This document shows positions 44,099 through 51,481 of a stretch of DNA of 64,000 nucleotides, one piece after another. The notes below the pieces were generated by a model. That model made no database searches. It was not told the origin of the DNA and saw only the letters and a program-made list of their open reading frames with translations. Source of the DNA: Acidobacteriota bacterium (GTDB taxonomy: Bacteria > Acidobacteriota > Holophagae > Holophagales > Holophagaceae); the NCBI GenBank assembly GCA_016213735.1, contig JACQZU010000003.1, positions 62,001-126,000 on the forward strand. The letters are read 5' to 3'. The stretch's first letter is position 1; each line of letters starts with the position of its first letter. A program made the position numbers and the translations under genes.

Positions 44099-45421
44099 TC
44101 AGGCTTCGGGAAGGTCCAGGCCGGCGAGGGCCTCCAGGACGGAGGCGGGCGAGGCCCCGGGCCGGAGGGCGAAGGCGATGGCCAGGTGTCCCTTCCGCAG
44201 GGACAGCACCTGCACGCGCTTGGGCGAGCGGAACAGCACGCTCCGGACGGGCACATTTCCCCCGGGGTCCGGGAGCCCGGCCGCCAGGTCGAGCACCGGG
44301 GCGGGTTCGAAGGAGCCGAGGACATGGCGATGGGCCGAGGCCGAAACCACCGTGGCCCCTTGCTGGACGACCACTTCCGCCACGCCGGGAAGACCTTCCA
44401 GCTGGCGCAGGAGGCGGCGGAGGGTCTCCGGAGCCGGAGCGGGCGGAGGCGGGGCGGACGGCGGGGCCGGGTCCTCCGCCGGCGTGGGCTGGATGGGGCG
44501 GGTGGCCCGGGGGGAGGGCGCGTGGCGCCTCGCCATCAAGGCCTCCACCCCTTCCAGGGGGACGGGCCGGCCGTCCAGGAAGGCCAGGAGGGCGTCGAGG
44601 CGGTCCTCCTCCAGGGGGGAGGCGGCGATCAGGACCCCCATGAAGTCGTGGAGATTGGAGAAGCGCTGCTCGGGATCCCGGTCCAGAGCCTTGGCGAAGA
44701 CCCGCTGCATCACCTCGGGCATGTCCTCGGGGAACACCGGATCGGACCAGTCCCCGGCGGCCGCGGCCTCCCCGTCCTTCGGGCCGGGGAAGGGCAGGCG
44801 CCCCGTGAGGGTCTGGAAGGCGGTGGCGGCGAAGGAGAAGAGTTCGGATTTGGGCGAGGGGAGTTCCCCCCGCAGCAGCTCGGGCGCGGTGTAGCCGGGA
44901 GACCCCACCGCCGGTCCGGGGCCCAGGCGGGAGGCGAGGTTCCGGCTCGCGCCGAAATCCATGAGCTTGAGGGTTCCCCGGGGATCCACCCAGAGGTTGT
45001 CGGGCTTGAGATCCCCGTGGAGGATGCCCTCCCGGGCCGCCGATTCCAGGACGTGCATCAACTGGATCAGGAGGTGCAGGGCGGTGAAGGGAGGCAGGCC
45101 GTCCTGCAGCAGGGCGCCCAGGGGCAGGCCCTCCTGGTACTCCAGGACCAGGTAGGGGCCGAAGGCCTCGTCGTGCTCCAGCTCCAGGACCCGGCGAACT
45201 CCCGGGTGGCGGAGGCGGAGCGTGGTCTCCCACTCCCTCTGGAAGCTCTCCGCCAGCGCGGTCCCGTCGCTGCCGGGCAGGGCGGTCTTCAGGGCCACCT
45301 GCCCCCAGGTCTTGGGGTCGCTGGCCAGGTAGACCATGTGGCTGGCGCTCCGTCCCAGGACGCGCGTCACCTGGAAGCGTCCGATGGACAGGGGGGGCGT
45401 AGCCATGGAGGGATGGTTCAC
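44099..45421 (-). CDS. Serine/threonine protein kinase with C-terminal roadblock-like domain
   Basis: A 440-aa Hanks-type kinase. The domain spans about residues 13-275: the Gly-rich loop is degenerate (LGRSASHMVYLA), the Lys is K45 in VALK, the catalytic loop is HGDLKPDN (HGD instead of HRD), and the metal-binding DFG is in LMDFGAS. A Pro-rich linker (about 305-335) leads to a roadblock-like domain (LRRLLRQLEGLPGVAEVVVQQGATVVSASAHRHVL) to the end. GTG 45421 is used; ATG 45406 is an alternative. It heads the roadblock and sensor gene cluster. No transmembrane segment is seen. Confidence 0.85.
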   Translation of the reverse strand: MNHPSMATPPLSIGRFQVTRVLGRSASHMVYLASDPKTWGQVALKTALPGSDGTALAESFQREWETTLRLRHPGVRRVLELEHDEAFGPYLVLEYQEGLPLGALLQDGLPPFTALHLLIQLMHVLESAAREGILHGDLKPDNLWVDPRGTLKLMDFGASRNLASRLGPGPAVGSPGYTAPELLRGELPSPKSELFSFAATAFQTLTGRLPFPGPKDGEAAAAGDWSDPVFPEDMPEVMQRVFAKALDRDPEQRFSNLHDFMGVLIAASPLEEDRLDALLAFLDGRPVPLEGVEALMARRHAPSPRATRPIQPTPAEDPAPPSAPPPPAPAPETLRRLLRQLEGLPGVAEVVVQQGATVVSASAHRHVLGSFEPAPVLDLAAGLPDPGGNVPVRSVLFRSPKRVQVLSLRKGHLAIAFALRPGASPASVLEALAGLDLPEA

Positions 45422-45594
45422 GGGGAGCTTTCCGGAAGGGAGAGAGAGGCCATTCCAGAGTTGCTGGGAAACAATTTTTGCACGCCCCCGGCGCCAGGGA
45501 TTGTTGGGTGAGTCACAATCTTTTTTGGCTGTCAGGAAGGGGACAGGAATTGAATCCTTTCACCGGCTCCTCCTTTCCGGCCGCCCGCCGCCCC

Positions 45595-46161
45595 ATGCGC
45601 GTCCTCATCCTCGACCACTTCGATTCGTTCACCTGGAACCTGGCCCACCTGGCCGCGGCCTGCGGGGCCACCCCGCGGGTCCTGCGCGTGGATCGCGCGG
45701 CTCCCGCGGACTTCCAGGACTTCCAGGAGGATCTGCTGTTGCTCTCCCCGGGGCCCGGCCACCCGGCCGACGCCTTGGCCACCCTGGCGGCCGTGCGGTC
45801 CCTCGCCGGCCGGGTTCCCATCCTCGGCGTCTGCCTCGGCATGCAGATCCTGGCCCTGGCCTTCGGGGGCCGGGTGGGCCCCGCGGCCGAGCCGGTCCAC
45901 GGCAAGGCCTCCGACCTGCGGCACGACGGCCGGGGGCTCTTCGCGGGTCTGCCCTCCCCCCTGCGGGCGGCCCGCTACCACAGCCTGGAGGTGACGGGCC
46001 TGCCGGAGGATTTCGAGGCCCAGGCCTGGACCGCCGAGGGCACCGTCATGGCCATGCGGCACCGGACCTGGCCGATGGCCGCCGTGCAGTTCCATCCCGA
46101 ATCCTTCCTCACCGACGGGGGGGCGGGGATGATGGCGAATGCCCTCCGTGGAAATCTCTGA
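45595..46161 (+). CDS. pabA: Glutamine amidotransferase component of PABA synthase
   Basis: A 188-aa class I glutamine amidotransferase that supplies ammonia to aminodeoxychorismate (or anthranilate) synthase. The nucleophile Cys is in GVCLGMQIL, with the His/Glu in VQFHPESFLT. DHFDSFTWNLAH at the N-terminus is typical. ATG 45595 fits the family N-terminus; no strong SD is visible. It overlaps pabB by 23 bp and is followed by pabC, so PabA is preferred over TrpG. Confidence 0.88.
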   Translation: MRVLILDHFDSFTWNLAHLAAACGATPRVLRVDRAAPADFQDFQEDLLLLSPGPGHPADALATLAAVRSLAGRVPILGVCLGMQILALAFGGRVGPAAEPVHGKASDLRHDGRGLFAGLPSPLRAARYHSLEVTGLPEDFEAQAWTAEGTVMAMRHRTWPMAAVQFHPESFLTDGGAGMMANALRGNL

Positions 46162-47389
46162 ACGCTGGCGCGAGGGGACCTGGGAGGGCCCCGAGGACCT
46201 CTTCTCCCTCCCCGGGGGGCCGGCCTTCGGCCTGCTCCACGGCGGGGACTGGGTGATCTTCGGCGAGGATCCCCTCTGGGTGCTCGCGGACCTGGATCTG
46301 CCCGAACTCCGGTGGGACCGGCGGGGCGATCTCCCGCCGCTGCTGCCGGACTTCATGGGCTTCGCCGCCTACGAACTGGGCTTCACGCTGGACCCGGTCC
46401 TGGGGGCCCCCCGTCCCGCCCCCTGGCCCTTCCCGGCCTGCCATTTCGCGCTCCACCGCCGGGTGCGCCTTCTGCACCGTCCCTCGGGCCGGGCCTGGGA
46501 GGCCCTGCGGGAAGGCCCGGCGCCCCTGGGTCTCCGCCACGGCCTCAAGGAAGGTCCCTTTCGCGCCGTCCGGATCGGGGACAGCGACGGTCCGGAGAGG
46601 TTCCAGGAAAAGGTTCGCCGCATCCGGGAGGAGATCCGCCGGGGAGACGTCTACCAGGCCAACCTCTGCCGCCAGGAATCCTGGAGCTTCCAGGGAGACC
46701 TGCGGAACCTGGCCCGGCGCCTGGCCCTGGAGAACCCCGCGCCCCATTCGGCGCTGATCGCCGCGGAGGGCTGGGCCCTGCTGTCCACCTCCCCCGAATC
46801 CTTCCTGAAGCTCCAGGACGGCCGCCTGGAAAGCCGCCCCATCAAGGGCACCGCCCCCCGGGAGGCGGATCCCGTGGCGGACCGCGCGCGGGCGGAGGGA
46901 TTGCTGGCCAGCGCCAAGGACCGCTCGGAACTGGCCATGATCGTGGACCTGGTGCGCAACGACCTTTCCCGGGTCTGCGCGTGGCCTTCGGTCCAGGTGG
47001 GAGGCTTCCCCCGGCTGGAATCCTTCGCCAACGTGCACCACCTGGTGGCCGCCGTGGAGGGACGGATCCGGGAGGGGGTGTCCCTCCGGGACCTCTTCGC
47101 GGGGCTCTTTCCCGCGGCTTCCATCACGGGCTGTCCCAAGCTGGCCGCCATGGCCCTGCTGCGGGAGCTGGAGGACCAGCCCCGCCTCGCCTCCACGGGG
47201 GCCCTGGGCTGGTTCCGCCACGACCTGGGCCAGGCCGACCTGGCGGTGGCCATCCGCACCCTCAGCGTGGGCCCCGGGGAGCTGCGCCTGGGCCTGGGGA
47301 GCGGGATCGTGTGGGACTCGGAGCCCGAGGCGGAATACCTTGAGACCATCGCCAAGGGGAGTTCCCTCGTCCGATGCTTGAGCTCGTAG
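46139..47389 (+). CDS. pabB: Aminodeoxychorismate synthase component I
   Basis: A 416-aa chorismate-binding enzyme. The core carries GDVYQANLCRQ, the PIKGTAPR block, KDRSELAMIVDLVRNDLSRVC, and the C-terminal ITGCPKLAAMALLRELE and LRLGLGSGIVWDSEPEAEY. Together these show a PabB-type rather than an ordinary TrpE. Its start lies 22 bases within pabA and its end overlaps pabC by 16 bases, the three forming one operon for p-aminobenzoate synthesis. Confidence 0.9.
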   Translation: MPSVEISERWREGTWEGPEDLFSLPGGPAFGLLHGGDWVIFGEDPLWVLADLDLPELRWDRRGDLPPLLPDFMGFAAYELGFTLDPVLGAPRPAPWPFPACHFALHRRVRLLHRPSGRAWEALREGPAPLGLRHGLKEGPFRAVRIGDSDGPERFQEKVRRIREEIRRGDVYQANLCRQESWSFQGDLRNLARRLALENPAPHSALIAAEGWALLSTSPESFLKLQDGRLESRPIKGTAPREADPVADRARAEGLLASAKDRSELAMIVDLVRNDLSRVCAWPSVQVGGFPRLESFANVHHLVAAVEGRIREGVSLRDLFAGLFPAASITGCPKLAAMALLRELEDQPRLASTGALGWFRHDLGQADLAVAIRTLSVGPGELRLGLGSGIVWDSEPEAEYLETIAKGSSLVRCLSS

Positions 47390-48129
47390 CCCACACCCGC
47401 CTGGACCTGGCCCGCTCGGCGGCGCGGCACGGCCGGGGCCTCTTCGAGACGATCCGCGTGGAGGAGGGGCGTCCCCTTCGCCTGCCCCTCCACCTGGAGC
47501 GGATGGCCCGGGGCTGCGCCTTCCTGGAGATGGACGAGCCCCCCGAAACCGCGGCCGTGGCCTCCTGGCTGGAGGCCCACACGCCCTGCCGGCACCTGGC
47601 CCTGGGGGTGCTGCGCCTCGTGGCCCTGGACGACCGCCTCCTCGCCTGGGCGGAGCCCCTGGAGCCGGGGCCGGCGGGGGCGGTGGAAGTGGGCCTGGCC
47701 CGTTCCCTGGCCCGCTTCAGCCGCAGTCCTCTGAACCGGCACAAGACCCTCTCCTACCTCGAGAACGCCCTCCTGGCCCGGGAGGCCGAGGCCCGGGGCC
47801 TCTACGAGGTCCTGGCCCTGAACGAGGCCGGGGGGCTCACGGACGGATCCCGCTGCAATGTCCTGCTCGTCCGGGGGAACCAGGTCCTCACCCCCCCGGT
47901 GGAGGCCGGCGCCCTGCCGGGCACCCTCCGGGCCCTCCTCCTGGCCGCCGGCGGCGTGCAGGAAGCCCCCCTGGACGCGGGGGACCTGGCGGGGGCGGAG
48001 GCCCTGCTGCTCTGCAACGCCCTGCGGGAATTGATCCCCGTGGCCACCCTGGAGGGCCGCGGGGGCCTGGATCCCGATCCTCCCGCCCTGGCCCGGCTGC
48101 GGGCCGCGGTGGCCGCCGCCAAGGGCTGA
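47374..48129 (+). CDS. pabC: Aminodeoxychorismate lyase, class IV aminotransferase family
   Basis: A 251-aa fold-type IV PLP enzyme. It has the HGRGLFETIRVEEGRPLRL start, the PLP-Lys in LNRHKTLSYLENALLAREA, and a LTDGSRCNVLLVRG segment. It removes pyruvate from aminodeoxychorismate to form p-aminobenzoate for folate. It follows pabB with a 16-bp overlap. The order pabA-pabB-pabC is a complete PABA branch. Confidence 0.88.
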   Translation: MLELVAHTRLDLARSAARHGRGLFETIRVEEGRPLRLPLHLERMARGCAFLEMDEPPETAAVASWLEAHTPCRHLALGVLRLVALDDRLLAWAEPLEPGPAGAVEVGLARSLARFSRSPLNRHKTLSYLENALLAREAEARGLYEVLALNEAGGLTDGSRCNVLLVRGNQVLTPPVEAGALPGTLRALLLAAGGVQEAPLDAGDLAGAEALLLCNALRELIPVATLEGRGGLDPDPPALARLRAAVAAAKG

Positions 48130-48195
48130 GCATTCCTCCTGGACAGGCCCGGCGGGCGCATCCAGAATCGCCGGAACCATTCCTGGAGCCCTGCC

Positions 48196-49512
48196 ATGTT
48201 CGGTCTCATGCGGACCCGGATCGCGGCCCAGCCGCCGGAGGCCAGGGAGGCCCGGCGCCTGGCCTACTGCGGCACCTGCAAGGCCCTCGGGGCCGGTTAC
48301 GGCCAGCGGGCCCGCCTGCTGCTCAGCCATGACGCGGTGTTCCTGGCCGAGCTGCTGGAGGCCCTCGATCCTTCGCCGGGTCCCGCCGACCCCGGGCTCC
48401 GCTCCTACAACTGCCTGGCCCGCCCCGAGGCGCTGCCCCTTGCCCTGCGCTTCGCGGCCGCGGCCAACGTCTTCCTGGCCGAGGGACTGCTGGCCGACCG
48501 CCTTCTGGATGCGCCGGGTCCGGGGACCCGCCTCGCGGGCCGCCTGCTGGAGGAACCCTTCCGCCGCGCCGCCGCGGACCTCGAGGCCTGGGGCGTGCCG
48601 GTGGACCGGATCCGGGACCTCCTGGCCACCCAGGAGGGGCGGGAGGCCCGCGCCCGGGAGGGGGTCCGCTCCCCCGAGCAGAGCCTCCTGGACCTCGCCG
48701 AACCCACCGCCGAGGGCAGCGCCCTCCTCTTCGCCGCGGCCGCCCGGCGGGTGGGCCGGCCCGATGCGGAACGAAGCATGGAGGCCCTGGGTCGGGCCTT
48801 CGGCCTCCTGGTCTACCTCCTGGACGCCTACGAGGACGAGGCCAGGGACGCCCGCCGGGGCGAGTTCAACGCCTTCCTCGCGGCCTACGCCGGCGCTCCC
48901 GGTCCCGAGGCCCGGGCCGCCTACCGGCGCCGCCTGCGCGGCGCCGGCGCCGCGGTGGCCGGGGCCCTGGCCGACCTGCCGCTGCCGGGCCCGATCCGTG
49001 GGCGCCTGGAACAGCGCCTGAACGCCAACCTGGCCCTCCGCCTGGGGGATTCCGAAGCCTGCGGCTGCCCCTCCAGGACCCCCGGGCTCCGGGCCCTGGC
49101 GCGTCGCGGGCTGGAACGGGCCCGGGAGGTCGCCGAGTCCACCGCGCCCGGCGCCCCTTCCTGGCTGCGCGCCCTCCTGGCGCCCCCCGCCTTCCTGCTG
49201 ATCCTTCCCCTGGCCCTGGTCTGGCCCGCCTGGGTTCCCCGGGGCCGCGGCTTCCGGGAGGCCCTGGGGCTGGCCTTCAACCTCATGGTGGTCGGCGAGG
49301 CGGGACGCCTCCTGCTGAGGCCCCTCCGCTTCGCCGCAGGACCCGAGGATCCCTCCGGCCTGGCCGGCGCGGCCACCGAGGCCGTCGCCGAGCACGTGAA
49401 GAAGAAGGGCCACGGCGGGGGCGGGGGCTGCTGCGACGCCTGCGACTGCTGCGACAGTTGCGACTGCTGCGATTCCTGCAATTGCTGCGACAGCTGCGAC
49501 TGCGACTGCTAG
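48196..49512 (+). CDS. DUF5685-like protein with Cys-rich CDCC-repeat tail
   Basis: A 438-aa protein. The N-terminal half resembles the DUF5685 family: LAYCGTCKALGAGYGQRARLLLSHDAVFLAELLEAL, SYNCLARPEALPLALRFAAAANV and VYLLDAYEDEARDARRGEFNAF. A hydrophobic segment (about residues 330-350, LLAPPAFLLILPLALVWPAW) is near the end. The last 27 residues consist of CDxC/CCDS repeats with about 15 Cys, a likely metal-binding tail. The family has no known function to me. The tail could chelate Fe, Zn or Cu. Confidence 0.7.
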   Translation: MFGLMRTRIAAQPPEAREARRLAYCGTCKALGAGYGQRARLLLSHDAVFLAELLEALDPSPGPADPGLRSYNCLARPEALPLALRFAAAANVFLAEGLLADRLLDAPGPGTRLAGRLLEEPFRRAAADLEAWGVPVDRIRDLLATQEGREARAREGVRSPEQSLLDLAEPTAEGSALLFAAAARRVGRPDAERSMEALGRAFGLLVYLLDAYEDEARDARRGEFNAFLAAYAGAPGPEARAAYRRRLRGAGAAVAGALADLPLPGPIRGRLEQRLNANLALRLGDSEACGCPSRTPGLRALARRGLERAREVAESTAPGAPSWLRALLAPPAFLLILPLALVWPAWVPRGRGFREALGLAFNLMVVGEAGRLLLRPLRFAAGPEDPSGLAGAATEAVAEHVKKKGHGGGGGCCDACDCCDSCDCCDSCNCCDSCDCDC

Positions 49513-49588
49513 GCCCCGCCTTTGCCTCGAAGGGAATCCCGCGGGCAGGAAGCGCGGCCCGGACCCCGGCCGAAGGCTCCCCGGCGCC

Positions 49589-49607
49589 GCCCCTGCGGCC
49601 GCGGGGC
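49589..49607. terminator. Weak GC hairpin between convergent genes
   Basis: GCCCC-T-GCGG pairs with CCGC-GGGGC with one unpaired base, between the DUF5685-like gene (+) and engB (-). The loop is very tight, so the signal is weak. Confidence 0.35.
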
Positions 49608-49636
49608 TGGGCGGTGAGCCTTCCCTGGACGCAGGA

Positions 49637-50227
49637 TCAGAGCAGGTCCAGCAGGACCGCGATCTCCCTGCGGAGCTCGGGGATGCCGGTGCCCTTGTCG
49701 GCGCTGGCCCAGGCGATGTCGCCCGGCTGGAGGCCCAGGGCCGCCGCCACCTCCCGGCGCCGGGCCAGGGCCCGGCTCGGCTTCACGCGGTCGGCCTTGG
49801 TGGCCACGATGCGGCCCGGCAGGCCCTCCCCGCGCAGCCAGTCCAGCATCTGGTGGTCGAGGGGGGTGGGGCCCACCTCCGCGTCCACCAGCACGAAGAC
49901 CATGCGAAGGGTGGGGCGGCCCCGGAGGTAGCCCTCGATCATGGCCCGCCAGCCCTCCCGCTCCTTGGCGGGGCCCGCGGCGAAGCCGTAGCCCGGCAGG
50001 TCCACGATCCAGCGGTCCGGGCCCGTCACGAAGACGTTGATCAGCCGCGTGCGGCCGGGGGTCTTGGAGACCCGGGCGAGCTGGCGCTGGTTGGCGAGGG
50101 CGTTCAGCAGGGAACTCTTCCCCACGTTGGAGCGGCCCACGAAGGCCACCTCGGCGTGGCAGACGCCCAGCTGGCGCACCTCCGAGGCGGAGGTGAGGAA
50201 ACGGGCGTCGGTGAGGGGCTGGGGCAT
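49637..50227 (-). CDS. engB: Ribosome biogenesis GTPase EngB/YsxC
   Basis: A 196-aa GTPase required for large-subunit assembly. G1 is GRSNVGKSSLLNAL, G3 is DLPGYGFA, and G4 is ATKADRVK. The length and order match EngB. ATG 50227 gives the normal N-terminus (TDARFLTSASEVRQL), although the frame is open further upstream. It converges with the DUF5685-like gene. Confidence 0.95.
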   Translation of the reverse strand: MPQPLTDARFLTSASEVRQLGVCHAEVAFVGRSNVGKSSLLNALANQRQLARVSKTPGRTRLINVFVTGPDRWIVDLPGYGFAAGPAKEREGWRAMIEGYLRGRPTLRMVFVLVDAEVGPTPLDHQMLDWLRGEGLPGRIVATKADRVKPSRALARRREVAAALGLQPGDIAWASADKGTGIPELRREIAVLLDLL

Positions 50228-50300
50228 GGATGGGAGGATAGCGCGGGAACTCCGCGGCCCGGACCGCCCCCCCGGCCCCGGGGGGCCCCCGTCGCGGGGC

Positions 50301-50648
50301 CTAGGGCTCCCGGGAGCGCCGCTCCATGAACTCCACGAGGCGTCCCGCCAGGGCCTCGGGGATGATCTCCTGGTAGATGAAGCGGCTCCCCACGCACCCC
50401 AGGGCTCCGACGACACAGGCCAGGGGCAGGAGGTACTTCTGGCTGAAACCGGGCCAGAAGTACACCACCGGGGCCCAGCCCACGAGGATGGCCAGGCTGT
50501 TCAGGAACACCGTCCGCACCAGCACCGACCGGATGCGGGACCCGTAGCAGATCTTGTAGTAGGGGTAGTTCACCAGGACGAACAGGACCATGAGGGCTTC
50601 GGAAAAGGCGAAGCAGGTGCCGTACACGGCCAGGTCCATCCGGATCAT
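50301..50648 (-). CDS. Small membrane protein, function unknown
   Basis: A 115-aa protein with about three hydrophobic segments (near residues 8-29, 43-65 and 70-90). AGAGGT precedes ATG 50648. The ending FIYQEIIPEALAGRLVEFMERRSREP is charged and likely cytoplasmic. I do not recognise a family. It is followed by engB at 73 bp. Confidence 0.7.
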   Translation of the reverse strand: MIRMDLAVYGTCFAFSEALMVLFVLVNYPYYKICYGSRIRSVLVRTVFLNSLAILVGWAPVVYFWPGFSQKYLLPLACVVGALGCVGSRFIYQEIIPEALAGRLVEFMERRSREP

Positions 50649-50870
50649 CGCGCACCTCTCATCGGCGACCGCAGGTCCCGACCGCGGGAACGGAAACCTC
50701 TTGGGGAATCATGGCCTGGAGCCGACGACGGTCAGGGAGCAGCCGGGGAGCATGGGTGCTCCATTATGGGTCCATTCCTCCACGCCAGGAGACCCCGCCC
50801 GGGGCCCTCCCCTTGTCCCCGCCCGGAGAGGAACCCATCCTTGCAGCGCGTTCCAGCCACGGAGGCCGCC

Positions 50871-51326
50871 ATGCCCACCAGCAGGCTCAAGGAATTTCTC
50901 GACGCCCACGGCGTGAAGTACATCACGATCCAGCATTCCCAGGCCTACACGGCCATGGAGCTGGCCCAGAGCGCCCACCTCTCCGGAAAGGAGATCGCCA
51001 AGACGGTGATCGTGGACGTGGACGGGAAACTGGCCATGGCGGTGCTGCCGGCCACCCGGAAGGTGGACCTGGAACACCTCCGGGCCGGAACCGGGACCTC
51101 CCGGGTGGAACTGGCCCACGAGGGCGATTTCCGCTTCGAGTTCCCCGGCTGCGAGGTGGGCGCCATGCCCCCCTTCGGCAACCTCTACGACATGGACGTC
51201 TTCGTGGATCCGCACCTGGCGGAGGACGAGACCATCGCCTTCAACGCCGGCACCCACACCGAGCTGGTGCGCATGGCGTACAAGGACTTCGAGCGCCTCG
51301 TGCACCCCAAGGCCGTGGCGATGTGA
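50871..51326 (+). CDS. YbaK/EbsC family aminoacyl-tRNA deacylase-like protein
   Basis: A 151-aa editing-domain protein that probably hydrolyses mischarged aminoacyl-tRNA (Cys-tRNAPro or similar). Family blocks are IQHSQAYTAMELAQSAHLSGKEIAKTVIV, MAVLPATRKVDLEHL, and GCEVGAMPPFGNLYDMDVFVD with a FNAGTHTELVRM end. GGAGG lies five bases before ATG 50871. The exact specificity is not known. Confidence 0.88.
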   Translation: MPTSRLKEFLDAHGVKYITIQHSQAYTAMELAQSAHLSGKEIAKTVIVDVDGKLAMAVLPATRKVDLEHLRAGTGTSRVELAHEGDFRFEFPGCEVGAMPPFGNLYDMDVFVDPHLAEDETIAFNAGTHTELVRMAYKDFERLVHPKAVAM

Positions 51327-51362
51327 GGCGGACAGGCCTTCACAGGTTCATCACCCCCCGTC

Positions 51363-51436
51363 AAGAACCCAAGTCGCCAAGAAAAGTAAATCCAACATCC
51401 AGGCAGTTCTTGGCGTGCTTGGCGGCTTGGCGGTGA
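51363..51436. repeat. Small palindromic intergenic repeat (CTTGGCG type)
   Basis: CGCCAAGAA (51375-51383) and TTCTTGGCG (51407-51415) are exact inverted copies. The right arm continues into CTTGGCGGCTTGGCGG, a short tandem. It lies between the YbaK-like gene and dnaE. Similar small elements are common between genes in many GC-rich genomes (from memory). Confidence 0.7.
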
Positions 51437-51481
51437 GGATGGCAGTTCCCTGGTCTTCCTGACTTCGTGCCGGGGGATTTC

